From NCBI GenBank assembly GCA_002281855.1, contig NCHQ01000003.1, forward strand, positions 186,001 through 250,000: a stretch of DNA of 64,000 nt, written 5' to 3'. Shown here piece after piece: positions 37,510 to 46,124 of the stretch. A program made the position numbers and the translations under genes. The first letter of the stretch is position 1. Each line of letters starts with the position of its first letter. The notes under the pieces were generated by a model that saw only the letters and a program-made list of their open reading frames with translations, was not told the origin of the DNA and made no database searches. The stretch is from Rhodospirillales bacterium 24-66-33. Lineage in GTDB: Bacteria > Pseudomonadota > Alphaproteobacteria > Reyranellales > Reyranellaceae.

Positions 37510-38681
37510 AGTACGTCACGAAGCGCCGCCGCGAGCGGCGCGTCGTGCTCCGGCAGCAGCACCTGCGGATCGAGCGTGAGCACACCGCGCGTGGCGTGCC
37601 GCTCGGACAGGTGGACCGGCGGCGCCCCCTTCTGCAGCTTCGCGCTGACGGCAAGCGCTTCGGACACGGCAATCTCCAGGACCGGCACACGGCCCGTCTG
37701 CGTTGCCGGCACCAGCTTCACGTCGAAGCCGTCCAATGTTGCTGCGATCGCCTCCAGACGTGACTGGAGCGCGGCATTGGCCACGGCATCGTCGGCCTCG
37801 ATGAAGCGCTCCAGCGCCACGAGCAGACCTACGATCTCCTCCTTGCCGGCCTTGAAGCCGCGTCCGATCCCGTGATGCGGCACGCCGCGCAGGTTGGCTC
37901 GATCGACGAGGCGCGGCGGCGTCCAGGTGTCGGGCGCCACGTCCATGTCGAGTTGCTGCAGCAGCGCCGAGGCCACCAGGTCGCGCCGCCCAGCCAGGAT
38001 GCCCGACGCCTGCGGGCCGCCCAGGGCCTTGCCGCCGGAGAAGGCCACGAGGTCGACGCCCATGTCGATGAAGCGCCGCAGGTTCTCCTTGGGCGGAAGT
38101 TGCGCCGCCGCATCGACAATCAGGGGAATGCCGTTGGCGCGGCAGGTCGCGATGGCGATCGGCAGATCGACGATGCTGGTCGCATTGACGGAGAAGGCCA
38201 TCGCCACGACTGACGGTGAAAGAGCCGACTCGATTTCCCAGGATTCGAGCCCGCGCACACCCGCGCCCGTGCCGCGGTCGTTGTGGCCGATATCGACCAG
38301 TCGCGCGCCCGAGGCCGCCAAGGCATGGGCGTAGCCCGTGCGCTGGGTGCGCGGGATCAGGATGTCGTGCGGGAAGGCGCCGGCATGGGGCAGCGCCGCC
38401 ATCTTCGCGATGTCCCAGCGCGCGATGGCAGCCGCGGCCGCCAGCGTGAGGGCCGCTGCCGCGCCCGTCGTGACCAGCCCCGCCTCCGCGCCGGTCGCCG
38501 CGGCGATGCGGTCGCTGGCGGCGTCCTGCAGTTCGCCGATGTCGACCGAGGCGCGTGACGCTGCGGCCATGGCGGCGACGACCTCGGGTGCCATCACCGC
38601 CCCACCCAGTCGCGTGAGCGCACCGGCCGCATTGATGCGGCGTCGCACGCCGAGAAGGTCGTAAGGGTCCGCCTGGGTCAT
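37491..38681 (-). CDS. SelA-like PLP-dependent enzyme (class-V fold)
   Basis: A 396-residue PLP enzyme of the SelA/D-glucosaminate-6-phosphate ammonia-lyase-like group. Seen: the N-terminal RRRINAAGALTRLGGA, the TTGAAAALTLAAAAAIA phosphate-binding loop, cofactor Asp190 in GIPLIVDAAAQLPP, and the PLP lysine (Lys218) in AFSGGKALGGPQASG. It is not expected to make selenocysteine: no selenium genes are near, and relatives act as lyases or ammonia-lyases on small amino compounds. It is the last gene of the Pot-type importer operon, 22 bases after the ring-opening amidohydrolase, so it may process the product of ring opening. Confidence 0.82.
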   Translation of the reverse strand: MTQADPYDLLGVRRRINAAGALTRLGGAVMAPEVVAAMAAASRASVDIGELQDAASDRIAAATGAEAGLVTTGAAAALTLAAAAAIARWDIAKMAALPHAGAFPHDILIPRTQRTGYAHALAASGARLVDIGHNDRGTGAGVRGLESWEIESALSPSVVAMAFSVNATSIVDLPIAIATCRANGIPLIVDAAAQLPPKENLRRFIDMGVDLVAFSGGKALGGPQASGILAGRRDLVASALLQQLDMDVAPDTWTPPRLVDRANLRGVPHHGIGRGFKAGKEEIVGLLVALERFIEADDAVANAALQSRLEAIAATLDGFDVKLVPATQTGRVPVLEIAVSEALAVSAKLQKGAPPVHLSERHATRGVLTLDPQVLLPEHDAPLAAALRDVLQSAVG

Positions 38682-38703
38682 GCAGCGAGCTTAGCCCAGC
38701 CGC

Positions 38704-39777
38704 TCAGACACGCCCAATGATCGCGATGGGGCCGCCACCGGCCGGCCCCTGGTGTTCGGCGCCGCCGGAAACATAGAGCATCGTGTCGCCGATCGCGCCG
38801 GCCAGCACGCCGCCCACCAGCGCGCGGGCGTGGCGGGTCGAATGGATGTCGCTATCGTCCAGCATCGTGTGCCGTCGTCCGCGAATCGCGCCCGACGGCG
38901 CGGCTTCCGCCTTGGCGAGCACCGCCGTCACGTCCTCACCGGTCACGCCGAGCCGGCCCAGGATGCGGTGCGCCGCTCCGGCATCGATCGCGTCGCGCAT
39001 CACGTCGTGATCGATCAGCAGGTCACCGGACCAGCCGTGTGCATTTCCCAGCACCACGATCTCGTTGCGCAGCAGCTCGACGCCTGCCGAGGTGCTGGCG
39101 ACCCGCGAATAGAGCGACCAGTCGCGACAGACCGCCTCCTCAGGCGCGTCCCTGACCTCGCCGAGCGCCAGCGCGACACCGAGCGCCGAGGCGCCGCGCG
39201 ACAGGGCCATCGAATGATAGGTGTCGCCGGTGGCGGTCGTGGCGCCGCGCCTTGCCGCCTCCTCGATGCGCTCCTTGGTCAGCAGCGGGCATTTGATCTG
39301 CACGAAGTGGACATCATGCGGCGTGGTGATGCCGGCATCCTTCAGGGCCAACGCCACGGCCGCCGCCGTCTCCTGGATCTGCGCCGCGCGGCCGATCTCC
39401 TCAGGCTTGAAGGGCCGCGTCAAGCCGACCCCGATGGCCAGCCGCGGCCCCGAAGAGGCAGGCGGCGGCGCGGTTTCGCGACAGAAGACGAGCAGGTGCG
39501 GCGACAGCCCGCCTTCCGTGCCGCCCGACATCACGATGGCGACCCGCTTCTCGATCTCCGACGGCGGGCAGCCCAGCGCGCTTGCCAGCTCCAGCTTCAG
39601 GGCCAAGGTGGCATAGCCGCGGGTGAAATCGTTGACGCAGCCATTGCCCTCGGTCTTGCCGATGATCGCCACGATGGTTGCAGGGTCGAGCTCCCCCGCC
39701 TCGATGGCGGCGGCGAGTGACGCCGTATCCTGCGGACCAGCCGTCGGCAGGCGCAGCACCTTTGTCTGGCGACTCAT
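38704..39777 (-). CDS. ring-opening amidohydrolase (cyanuric acid hydrolase/barbiturase family)
   Basis: A 357-residue member of the AtzD/TrzD/barbiturase family, which hydrolytically opens cyanuric acid or barbituric acid rings. The three-fold repeat is visible. Lysines sit in IIGKTEGNG (Lys41), VQIKCPLLT (Lys162) and [10 protein letters not shown] (Lys289). Serine partners sit in IVMSGGTEG (Ser84), ASTSAGVE (about Ser230) and [11 protein letters not shown] (Ser337). The metal-site-like GPAGGGP tail is also present. AtzD is 363 residues, so the length fits. It starts 1 base after the stop of an ABC permease gene and is followed by the PLP enzyme. Cyanurate versus barbiturate or another cyclic imide cannot be told. 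Confidence 0.88.
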   Translation of the reverse strand: MSRQTKVLRLPTAGPQDTASLAAAIEAGELDPATIVAIIGKTEGNGCVNDFTRGYATLALKLELASALGCPPSEIEKRVAIVMSGGTEGGLSPHLLVFCRETAPPPASSGPRLAIGVGLTRPFKPEEIGRAAQIQETAAAVALALKDAGITTPHDVHFVQIKCPLLTKERIEEAARRGATTATGDTYHSMALSRGASALGVALALGEVRDAPEEAVCRDWSLYSRVASTSAGVELLRNEIVVLGNAHGWSGDLLIDHDVMRDAIDAGAAHRILGRLGVTGEDVTAVLAKAEAAPSGAIRGRRHTMLDDSDIHSTRHARALVGGVLAGAIGDTMLYVSGGAEHQGPAGGGPIAIIGRV

Positions 39778-39778
39778 A

Positions 39779-40621
39779 TCAGGCGGCCTTTCCGGCATCG
39801 CTGCCATGCCGCGCCCGACGGCGGCGCAGCCAGGTGACCGACAGCAGCGACAGCGCAATGACGAGGAAGGAGACGCCCGTAGTCACCGTGCCCAGCGCAT
39901 AGAGGACGGGCGTCGTCACGTTGGTGGTCATGCCATAGATCTCGAGGGGCAGCGTGTTGAAGGTGCCCGCGGTGTAGAGGCTGCGGGCGAACTCGTCGTA
40001 CGAAAGCGTAAAGCCGAACAGGCCGACGCCAATCAGGCTGGGCAGCAGAATCGGCACCACGATATGCCGGATCGTCTGCCACGAGGTGGCACCGAGGTCG
40101 CGTGCCGCCTCCTCGTAGCGCCGGTCGAAGCGGTTGAAGACGGCGAACATGATCAGCAGGCCGAACGGCAGGGTCCAGGTCAGATGCGCGCCAAACGCCG
40201 AGCTGTACCAGGCGGGGTCCCATCCCAGCACCCGATACAGGAGGCCGATGCCCAGGCTGATCAGGATCGAGGGCACGATCAGGCTGGCGATGGCGAGATA
40301 GAAGAGGATGCCCGCGCCGCGGAAGCGAGAGCGGAAGGCCAGCCCGGCCGAGAAAGAGGCCACGACCGTCACCAGCATGACGGCGGCGCCGAGGATCAAC
40401 GAGCGCTGCAGCGAGCCCGCGAAGTCGCCCACCATCTGCTTCTCGAACAGGTTTCTGAACCAGTGCAGCGAGACGCCGTTCATCGGGAAGGTGAGCCCAC
40501 CCGACGGCCCCTGGAACGACAGGATGAGGATCGTCAACGTCGGGCCGTAGAGGAACAGCACGAACAGGCAGAAGAAGCTACCGAGGAGCCAGAAGGCGGG
40601 ACCGCGTTTGCCGTGCTGCAC
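39779..40621 (-). CDS. polyamine-type ABC importer permease (PotC type)
   Basis: A 280-residue inner-membrane permease with six hydrophobic segments and the EAA loop [20 protein letters not shown]. The N-terminal helix is [27 protein letters not shown]. The group imports polyamines, opines or similar cations. It is separated by only 1 base from each neighbour: the PotB-type permease stop at 40623 and the hydrolase start at 39777. Transporter and hydrolase are therefore surely on one message. Confidence 0.9.
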   Translation of the reverse strand: MQHGKRGPAFWLLGSFFCLFVLFLYGPTLTILILSFQGPSGGLTFPMNGVSLHWFRNLFEKQMVGDFAGSLQRSLILGAAVMLVTVVASFSAGLAFRSRFRGAGILFYLAIASLIVPSILISLGIGLLYRVLGWDPAWYSSAFGAHLTWTLPFGLLIMFAVFNRFDRRYEEAARDLGATSWQTIRHIVVPILLPSLIGVGLFGFTLSYDEFARSLYTAGTFNTLPLEIYGMTTNVTTPVLYALGTVTTGVSFLVIALSLLSVTWLRRRRARHGSDAGKAA

Positions 40622-40622
40622 G

Positions 40623-41477
40623 TCACAGCTCCTTGCGGATGTCGACCAGGCGCATCATGGCCGCGACGATGAACAGGACCAGCAGGAGGAGGATCACCGC
40701 GTTGGCCGCGGCGGCGGGATACTGAAGCAGCGACATGGCATTCGCCATCATCAGGCCGACCGAGGCGCTCAATCCCCCGCTCATCATGCGCACCGTGACG
40801 AAGTCCCCCATCACGATGGTGACGACGAAGATCGAGCCGATGGCGATGCCGGGCTTGCACAAGGGCAGGATGACGTTGAGCAGAGTCTGCCAGCCTGTCG
40901 CACCGGCGTCGCGCGCGGCTTCGAGCAGGCTGCGGTCGATGCGCATCATCGAGTTGAAGATCGGCACGACCATGAACAGCGTGTAGAGGTGGACATAGGC
41001 CAGCACGACCGAGAAGTCGGAATAGAGCAGGAACTCCAGCGGCTCCTTGATCAGGCCGAGATTCATCAGGGTGGTGTTGGCGAGACCGTGGCGCCCGAGG
41101 AACGGAATCCACGAGATCATGCGGATGACATTGGAGGTCCAGAACGGAATGGTGCAGAGCAGGAACAGCACCGTCTGCATTGTGGGCGAGCGCACGTGGA
41201 AGGCCACGAAGTAGGCGACGGTGAAGCCGATCAGCAGGGTCAGCGCCCAGGTGATCAGCGCGAACTGGATCGTCTGCTGGTAGGTCCGCCACGTCACCGG
41301 CGACAGCAGCAGCTCCTCGTAGTTCTGCAGCAGGAAGGCCGGAATGATCTGGGTTGTATTGTAGTCGAAGAAGCTCACCACCACGATCGTGGCGATCGGG
41401 ACGATGAGGAACAGCAGGAACACCAACGCGAGCGGCGCGACCTGCAGGTAGGTGACCCAGGACTTTACGCGGTTCAT
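40623..41477 (-). CDS. polyamine-type ABC importer permease (PotB type)
   Basis: A 284-residue inner-membrane permease with six hydrophobic segments; the EAA loop is EAARDAGATGWQTLLNVILP. The ATG at 41477 (MNRVKSW) gives the normal family N-terminus. A purine-rich stretch GGGGGAGAGG that could serve as ribosome-binding site lies inside the arm of a strong hairpin just upstream, so translation may be restrained relative to the binding protein. It forms the channel with the PotC-type protein. Confidence 0.9.
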   Translation of the reverse strand: MNRVKSWVTYLQVAPLALVFLLFLIVPIATIVVVSFFDYNTTQIIPAFLLQNYEELLLSPVTWRTYQQTIQFALITWALTLLIGFTVAYFVAFHVRSPTMQTVLFLLCTIPFWTSNVIRMISWIPFLGRHGLANTTLMNLGLIKEPLEFLLYSDFSVVLAYVHLYTLFMVVPIFNSMMRIDRSLLEAARDAGATGWQTLLNVILPLCKPGIAIGSIFVVTIVMGDFVTVRMMSGGLSASVGLMMANAMSLLQYPAAAANAVILLLLVLFIVAAMMRLVDIRKEL

Positions 41478-41488
41478 CTCTTCATGCC

Positions 41489-41528
41489 CCTCTCCCCCGC
41501 GGCGTGCAGTCACGCCGCGGGGGAGAGG
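41489..41528. repeat. 18-bp perfect hairpin between binding-protein and permease genes
   Basis: CCTCTCCCCCGCGGCGTG and its exact complement flank a 4-base loop (CAGT), giving an uninterrupted 18-bp stem. It lies in the 86-base gap between the binding-protein stop (41564) and the permease ATG (41477). On the transcribed strand the second arm ends 11 bases before that ATG. It could protect the upstream message, limit read-through or hide the ribosome-binding site. CTCTCCCCC/GGGGGAGAG palindromes of this kind also occur as dispersed intergenic repeats in high-GC proteobacteria. Confidence 0.7.
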
Positions 41529-41563
41529 CTGGGTGAGGGGGTTAAACGCAATATTCGAAACGA

Positions 41564-42853
41564 TCAGGCGGCGATGAACTGGTTCCACTTCTGGACCATG
41601 TAACGGTCCTCATCCATCACCGCGTTCCAGCAGGCGACGGCGCCCATGCGGTCGTAGAACGAGCCGCCGTCGCGTACGGCGCCGGCCTTCTCGACGATCT
41701 GGCCCTGCGGGTTCTTGATGTCGCCCTGTGCCGGTTTGCCTTCCATCCAGAAGCCCCACTCGTCGGCTGACATGTTGGCCTTGGCCGTCTCCAGCACCGC
41801 CGAGTAATAGCCTTGGCGGTTGAGGAAGGCGCCGACCCAGCCGGACAGATACCAGTTGATGTAGTCGTAGGCCGCGTCGAGCTGCGCGCCCTTGAGGTGC
41901 TTGGCGAGCGCCAGGCCGCCACCCCAGGCGCGATAGCCTTCCTTGAGGGGCTGGTAGACGCAGGGCACGCCCTTGCCGCGCACCGCCGAGACCGCCGGCG
42001 ACCACATCGACTGGATCACGACCTCGCCCGAGGTCATGAGGTTCACCGATTCATCGAAGGTCTTCCAGAAGGCTCGGAACTGGCCGTCCTTCTTGGTCTT
42101 GATCAGGAAATCGATGGTCTTGTCGATCTCCGCCTTGGTCATGTTGCCCTTGTCGCCGTACTTCACGATGCCGGCGGCCTCGCAGATCATCGCGGCGTCC
42201 ATGATGCCGATCGACGGGATGTTCAGGATCGACGTCTTGCCCTTGAACTTCGGATCGAGGATGTCCTTCCACGAATCGATCTTGCGTCCGACCAGGTCGG
42301 GCCGGATGCCGAGCGTGTCGGCGTTATAGATCGTCGGCACGATCGTGAACCACTGGGTCTGACCCTTGGCGAACTTGGTCGAGCCCGCGCCCTCGACGAA
42401 GCTCACGGTGCTCGGCGCCGTGCCCTGGGCGATGACGCTGTCGGCCTTCAGCTTGCCGGTGGTGAAGATCGGCACGATCTTGTCGAACAGCTTGATCTTC
42501 TTGACGTCCATCGCCTGGAGCGTGTTGGCGCCGAAGACCTTCTTGATCATCCAGTATTCGATGTCGCCGATGTCGAAGGAATTCGGCTGCGTCACGACGC
42601 GCTGCACGACCGCATCCGAGTCGAGGGCCGTCATCTGCAGCGTGATGCCGAGGTCGGCCTTGCACTTCTCGGCGATCTCGTTGATCGCCGAGACGCCGGT
42701 GCCGCACTGGCGCAGCACGATGTTCTTGTTGTTCTGCGCCCAGATCACCGGAAAGCCGGTGACCGCGCCGCTGCCGATGGCTGCGCCCGCAATGCCGGCC
42801 GCGCCCTTGAGCATCCTGCGACGGCCGATGCCGCCGTTCGATTTCCGAGCCAT
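41564..42853 (-). CDS. polyamine-type ABC substrate-binding protein, Tat-exported
   Basis: A 429-residue periplasmic binding protein related to PotD/PotF. The twin-arginine signal IGRRRMLKGAAGIAGAAIG is followed by WAQNNKNIVLRQCGTGVSAI. Later blocks WFTIVPTIYNADTLGIRPDLVG and WGGGLALAKHLKGAQLDAAYDYINWYL are typical of this class. It is longer than PotD (about 350 residues). The ligand is unknown; given the downstream ring-opening hydrolase, a cyclic imide or triazine-like compound is an inference worth testing. The ATPase gene ends 45 bases upstream. Confidence 0.88.
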   Translation of the reverse strand: MARKSNGGIGRRRMLKGAAGIAGAAIGSGAVTGFPVIWAQNNKNIVLRQCGTGVSAINEIAEKCKADLGITLQMTALDSDAVVQRVVTQPNSFDIGDIEYWMIKKVFGANTLQAMDVKKIKLFDKIVPIFTTGKLKADSVIAQGTAPSTVSFVEGAGSTKFAKGQTQWFTIVPTIYNADTLGIRPDLVGRKIDSWKDILDPKFKGKTSILNIPSIGIMDAAMICEAAGIVKYGDKGNMTKAEIDKTIDFLIKTKKDGQFRAFWKTFDESVNLMTSGEVVIQSMWSPAVSAVRGKGVPCVYQPLKEGYRAWGGGLALAKHLKGAQLDAAYDYINWYLSGWVGAFLNRQGYYSAVLETAKANMSADEWGFWMEGKPAQGDIKNPQGQIVEKAGAVRDGGSFYDRMGAVACWNAVMDEDRYMVQKWNQFIAA

Positions 42854-42898
42854 CTCGTCTTCCCTCCTGCAATAGCGACGGCGCGGGGCCGCCTCCCT

Positions 42899-43921
42899 TC
42901 AACGGCCAAGGACGTGAACGTCCTCGGGCTTCCACGACAGAGTGACGGGCTCGCCGGGCCGTACCGGCGACGCGTCGAAGCGCGCCTCCGAGAGGGTCGC
43001 CGACAGCGTTTCCAGACCGGTGACGTCGATGCCGACCTGGACGGTCGATCCGAGATATTCGACAGAGCGCGCGACGCCTTGCAGGGAGGTGACGCCGGCA
43101 TCGCCCGACGTGCCGGCCTGCACCGACAGGCGGTCGGCGCGGATGGCGACGAACGGCCCCTCACCCGCCCCGGCACGGGCGACGGCGGCCGGCAGCACGT
43201 TATGGCCGCCGATGAACTTGGCAACGAAGGCCGACGCCGGGCGGTTGAACACCTCGCGCGGCGGCGCGGCCTGCTCGATACGACCGCCGTTCATCACGAC
43301 CACGAGGTCGGCCAGTGCCATCGCCTCGTCCTGGCTGTGCGTCACATGGATGAAGCTGATGCCCAGCCGCGTCTGCAGGCTCTTCAGTTCCTCGCGCATG
43401 CGGATGCGCAGGAAGGGATCCAGCGCCGACAGCGGCTCGTCGAGCAGCAGGACCTGCGGATCGGTGATCAGCGCACGCGCCAGCGCCACCCGCTGCTGCT
43501 GCCCGCCGGAAAGCTGGGCCGGCAGGCGGCCGGCATAGGCGTCCATATGGACGCGCTTCAGCATCTCCACGGCGCGCGCCCGGCGGGTGTCCTTGTCGAT
43601 ACCCCGCATCTTGAGGCTGAAAGCCACATTGTCGGTGCAATCGAGATGCGGAAAGAGCGCATAGCTCTGGAACATCATCGCCGTGCCGCGCGCCGCCGGC
43701 GGCAGGTCCGTGATGTTCTCGTTGCCGAGGATGATGTCGCCCTCGGACGCTTCCTCGTGCCCCGCGATCATACGGAGCGTCGTGGTCTTGCCGCAGCCGC
43801 TGGGCCCGAGCAGGCAGCAATAGGACCCGGCCGGGATGCGCAGCCCGATCGAATCGACTGCCACCGTCTCGCCGTAGCGCTTGGTCAGGGAAACGAGTTC
43901 AATATCCGGCTGCTTTGCCAT
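42899..43921 (-). CDS. polyamine-type ABC importer ATPase (PotA type)
   Basis: A 340-residue ATPase. Walker A LGPSGCGKTTT, Q-loop FQSYALFPHL, signature LSGGQQQRVALARAL, Walker B LLLDEPLSALD and switch histidine HVTHSQDEA are present, followed by a TOBE domain (~270-335). It is the first gene of the operon ATPase, binding protein, permease, permease, ring-opening amidohydrolase, PLP enzyme. It is divergent from hyuA with 124 bases between, room for promoters in both directions. Confidence 0.92.
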   Translation of the reverse strand: MAKQPDIELVSLTKRYGETVAVDSIGLRIPAGSYCCLLGPSGCGKTTTLRMIAGHEEASEGDIILGNENITDLPPAARGTAMMFQSYALFPHLDCTDNVAFSLKMRGIDKDTRRARAVEMLKRVHMDAYAGRLPAQLSGGQQQRVALARALITDPQVLLLDEPLSALDPFLRIRMREELKSLQTRLGISFIHVTHSQDEAMALADLVVVMNGGRIEQAAPPREVFNRPASAFVAKFIGGHNVLPAAVARAGAGEGPFVAIRADRLSVQAGTSGDAGVTSLQGVARSVEYLGSTVQVGIDVTGLETLSATLSEARFDASPVRPGEPVTLSWKPEDVHVLGR

Positions 43922-44045
43922 GCAACCTTGGCAAGCAAGCCGTATGCCAGCGCTGTAAAATTCCCTGGGGACGGAAGTTCAACCGGCACGGCGTTGGCGC
44001 GGTCCTTGCTCGATCCGGGCCAATGCGAGGCAGAGGGAGGCCGTA

Positions 44046-46124
44046 ATGCGATTGATCGGCGTGGACGTGGGCGGCACCTTCACGGACTTGGTCTATGCCG
44101 ACACCGACGCCGGCCGTACCGCCGTCCACAAGGTCTCGACCACACCGGACGATCCGTCCCGCGGCGTCGTGCAGGGGCTGATGGCGCTCTGCGACAAGTA
44201 TTCGATCCCGCGCGAAACGATCGACACGGTGTTCCACGGCACGACCATCGCGACCAATGCGATCCTCGAGCATGATGGCGCCGTCACCGGCATGATCACC
44301 ACCGGCGGCTACCGCGACATCCTGCATATCGGCCGCCATCAGCGGCCGCAGCACTACTCCATCATGCAGGACATTCCCTGGCAGGACCGGCCGCTGGTGA
44401 AGCGGCGCCATCGCAAGACGGTGACGGAGCGGCTGATACCGCCGCGCGGCGAGGTGCTGGAGACGCTCGACGAGGAGGGCGTGCGCCGGGCCGTGCGCGA
44501 GTTGAAGGAAGCGGGCGTCGAGGCCATCGCGATCTGCTTCCTCTTCTCCTATCTCGATGCCACGCATGAGGCGCGCGCCCTGGAGATCGTGCGCGAGGAA
44601 TATCCGGAGTGCTTCGCCACGACCTCCTCGTCGGTGTCACCCCAGTTCCGCGAATTCGAGCGCTTCACGACCACGGCCATGAACGCCTTCGTGGGCCCGA
44701 AGGTGCGCAACTACGTGACCCGCCTCGAATCGGAGATCGAGGCCTCGGGCTTCAAGGCCGACCTGCGCATCATGGCGTCCAACGGCGGCGTCGCAACGCC
44801 CGGCATGGTGGCCGAGCGGCCGGTGCTCACCCTCCTCTCAGGCCCGGCCGCCGGGGTGATCGGCGGCGACTGGGCGGGTGCGCTTTCGGACAAGCGCAAC
44901 CTCATCACCTTCGACGTCGGCGGTACCTCGGCCGATATCGGCATCGTCACCGAGGGCGGCTTCGGCGAGGCCACGGCGCGCGACACCTGGATCGCCGGCT
45001 TCCCGGTACTGGTGCCCATGATCGACGTGCACACGATCGGCGCCGGCGGCGGCTCGATCGCCTTCGTTGATCAGGCAGGTGCCTTCAAGGTGGGCCCCCG
45101 CTCGGCCGGCGCCGTGCCCGGCCCCGCCGCCTACGGACGCGGCGGGAACCGCGCCACCGTGACCGACGCCAACGTCGTCCTGGGACGGCTCGACGGCGGC
45201 AACTTCCTGGGCGGCGGCATGGCGCTCGACGAGGTCGCCGCCCGTCGGGTGATCGGCGAACTGGCACGCGAGCTTGGCCTCTCCGACCGCGAAGCGGCCG
45301 AAGGCGTGATCACCCTCATCAACGCCAACATGGCAAACGCCATCCGCTCGCGCACCGTCCAAAAGGGCATCGATCCTCGCAACTATGTGCTGGTGGCCTT
45401 CGGTGGGGCCGGTCCGCTGCATGGCGCCGAAGTGGCCGACATGCTGGGCGTCACGGAAGTGATCGTGCCGCCGCATCCCGGCATCACCTCGGCGGTCGGC
45501 CTGCTGATCAGCGACCTGCGCTATGATGCGATCCGCACCTCGTTCCAGGTGTCGGGTGCCGCCGATCTTGCCCGCATCAACGCCGACTTCGCCGCGATGG
45601 CGAAGGAGCTGGCCGGACGCTTCACCGCCGACGGCATCGATCTCGCCAAGGTGACGTTCGAGCGCCGCGGCGATCTTCGGTATGTCGGCCAGGGCTACGA
45701 GCTCCGGGTCACTTTCCCGGATGGCGTTCTCGACGAGGCCACCCTCGCCAAGGCCTTCGAGGCCTTCCACGAGGTCCACAAGCGGGAGTACGGACACCAC
45801 TTTGCCGACTCCGCGATCGAGATCGTGAACCTGCGCCTGGTTGGCGCGGCCAGCGCCGCGACCATCGCGAAGCCCGCGCTGGCCGGCGCCCGCTCGCTCG
45901 AGACCGCAACCGTGCGCTCCGGCAACGGCACCTTCCGGGTCGACGGCAAGCTCGCCGACTACCCGACGACCTTCTATCGCCGCGACCTGCTGCCGGTCGG
46001 CGAGCGTATCCCTGGCCCGGCCATCGTGCTGCAGATGGACACGACCACCGTCGTGCCGCCCCACTTCAGCTTCGAGGCCGACGCCGCCGGCAATCTCATG
46101 ATCCGCAAGGAGGCCAAGCAATGA
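44046..46124 (+). CDS. hyuA: hydantoinase/oxoprolinase subunit A
   Basis: A 692-residue protein of the ATP-dependent hydantoinase/5-oxoprolinase/acetone-carboxylase alpha family. The ASKHA phosphate-1 motif is seen at the start (MRLIGVDVGGTFTDLVYAD), then VFHGTTIATNAILEH, the phosphate-2-like NLITFDVGGTSADIGIV, GAGGGSIAFVDQAG and LVAFGGAGPLHG. It works with subunit B to hydrolyse a five-membered cyclic amide at the cost of ATP, or carboxylate a ketone in some relatives. GAGGGAGG precedes the ATG. Its stop overlaps hyuB (ATGA). Substrate not assignable. Confidence 0.92.
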   Translation: MRLIGVDVGGTFTDLVYADTDAGRTAVHKVSTTPDDPSRGVVQGLMALCDKYSIPRETIDTVFHGTTIATNAILEHDGAVTGMITTGGYRDILHIGRHQRPQHYSIMQDIPWQDRPLVKRRHRKTVTERLIPPRGEVLETLDEEGVRRAVRELKEAGVEAIAICFLFSYLDATHEARALEIVREEYPECFATTSSSVSPQFREFERFTTTAMNAFVGPKVRNYVTRLESEIEASGFKADLRIMASNGGVATPGMVAERPVLTLLSGPAAGVIGGDWAGALSDKRNLITFDVGGTSADIGIVTEGGFGEATARDTWIAGFPVLVPMIDVHTIGAGGGSIAFVDQAGAFKVGPRSAGAVPGPAAYGRGGNRATVTDANVVLGRLDGGNFLGGGMALDEVAARRVIGELARELGLSDREAAEGVITLINANMANAIRSRTVQKGIDPRNYVLVAFGGAGPLHGAEVADMLGVTEVIVPPHPGITSAVGLLISDLRYDAIRTSFQVSGAADLARINADFAAMAKELAGRFTADGIDLAKVTFERRGDLRYVGQGYELRVTFPDGVLDEATLAKAFEAFHEVHKREYGHHFADSAIEIVNLRLVGAASAATIAKPALAGARSLETATVRSGNGTFRVDGKLADYPTTFYRRDLLPVGERIPGPAIVLQMDTTTVVPPHFSFEADAAGNLMIRKEAKQ

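Noticed and set aside
37491..38681. Selenocysteine synthase (SelA)
   Set aside because: The protein is shorter than SelA, no selenium genes are near, and its context is catabolic; only the PLP fold is shared.
41813..44275. Plus-strand open frame of 820 codons
   Set aside because: Antisense to the binding-protein and ATPase genes and running into hyuA in the wrong frame; no recognisable domain.
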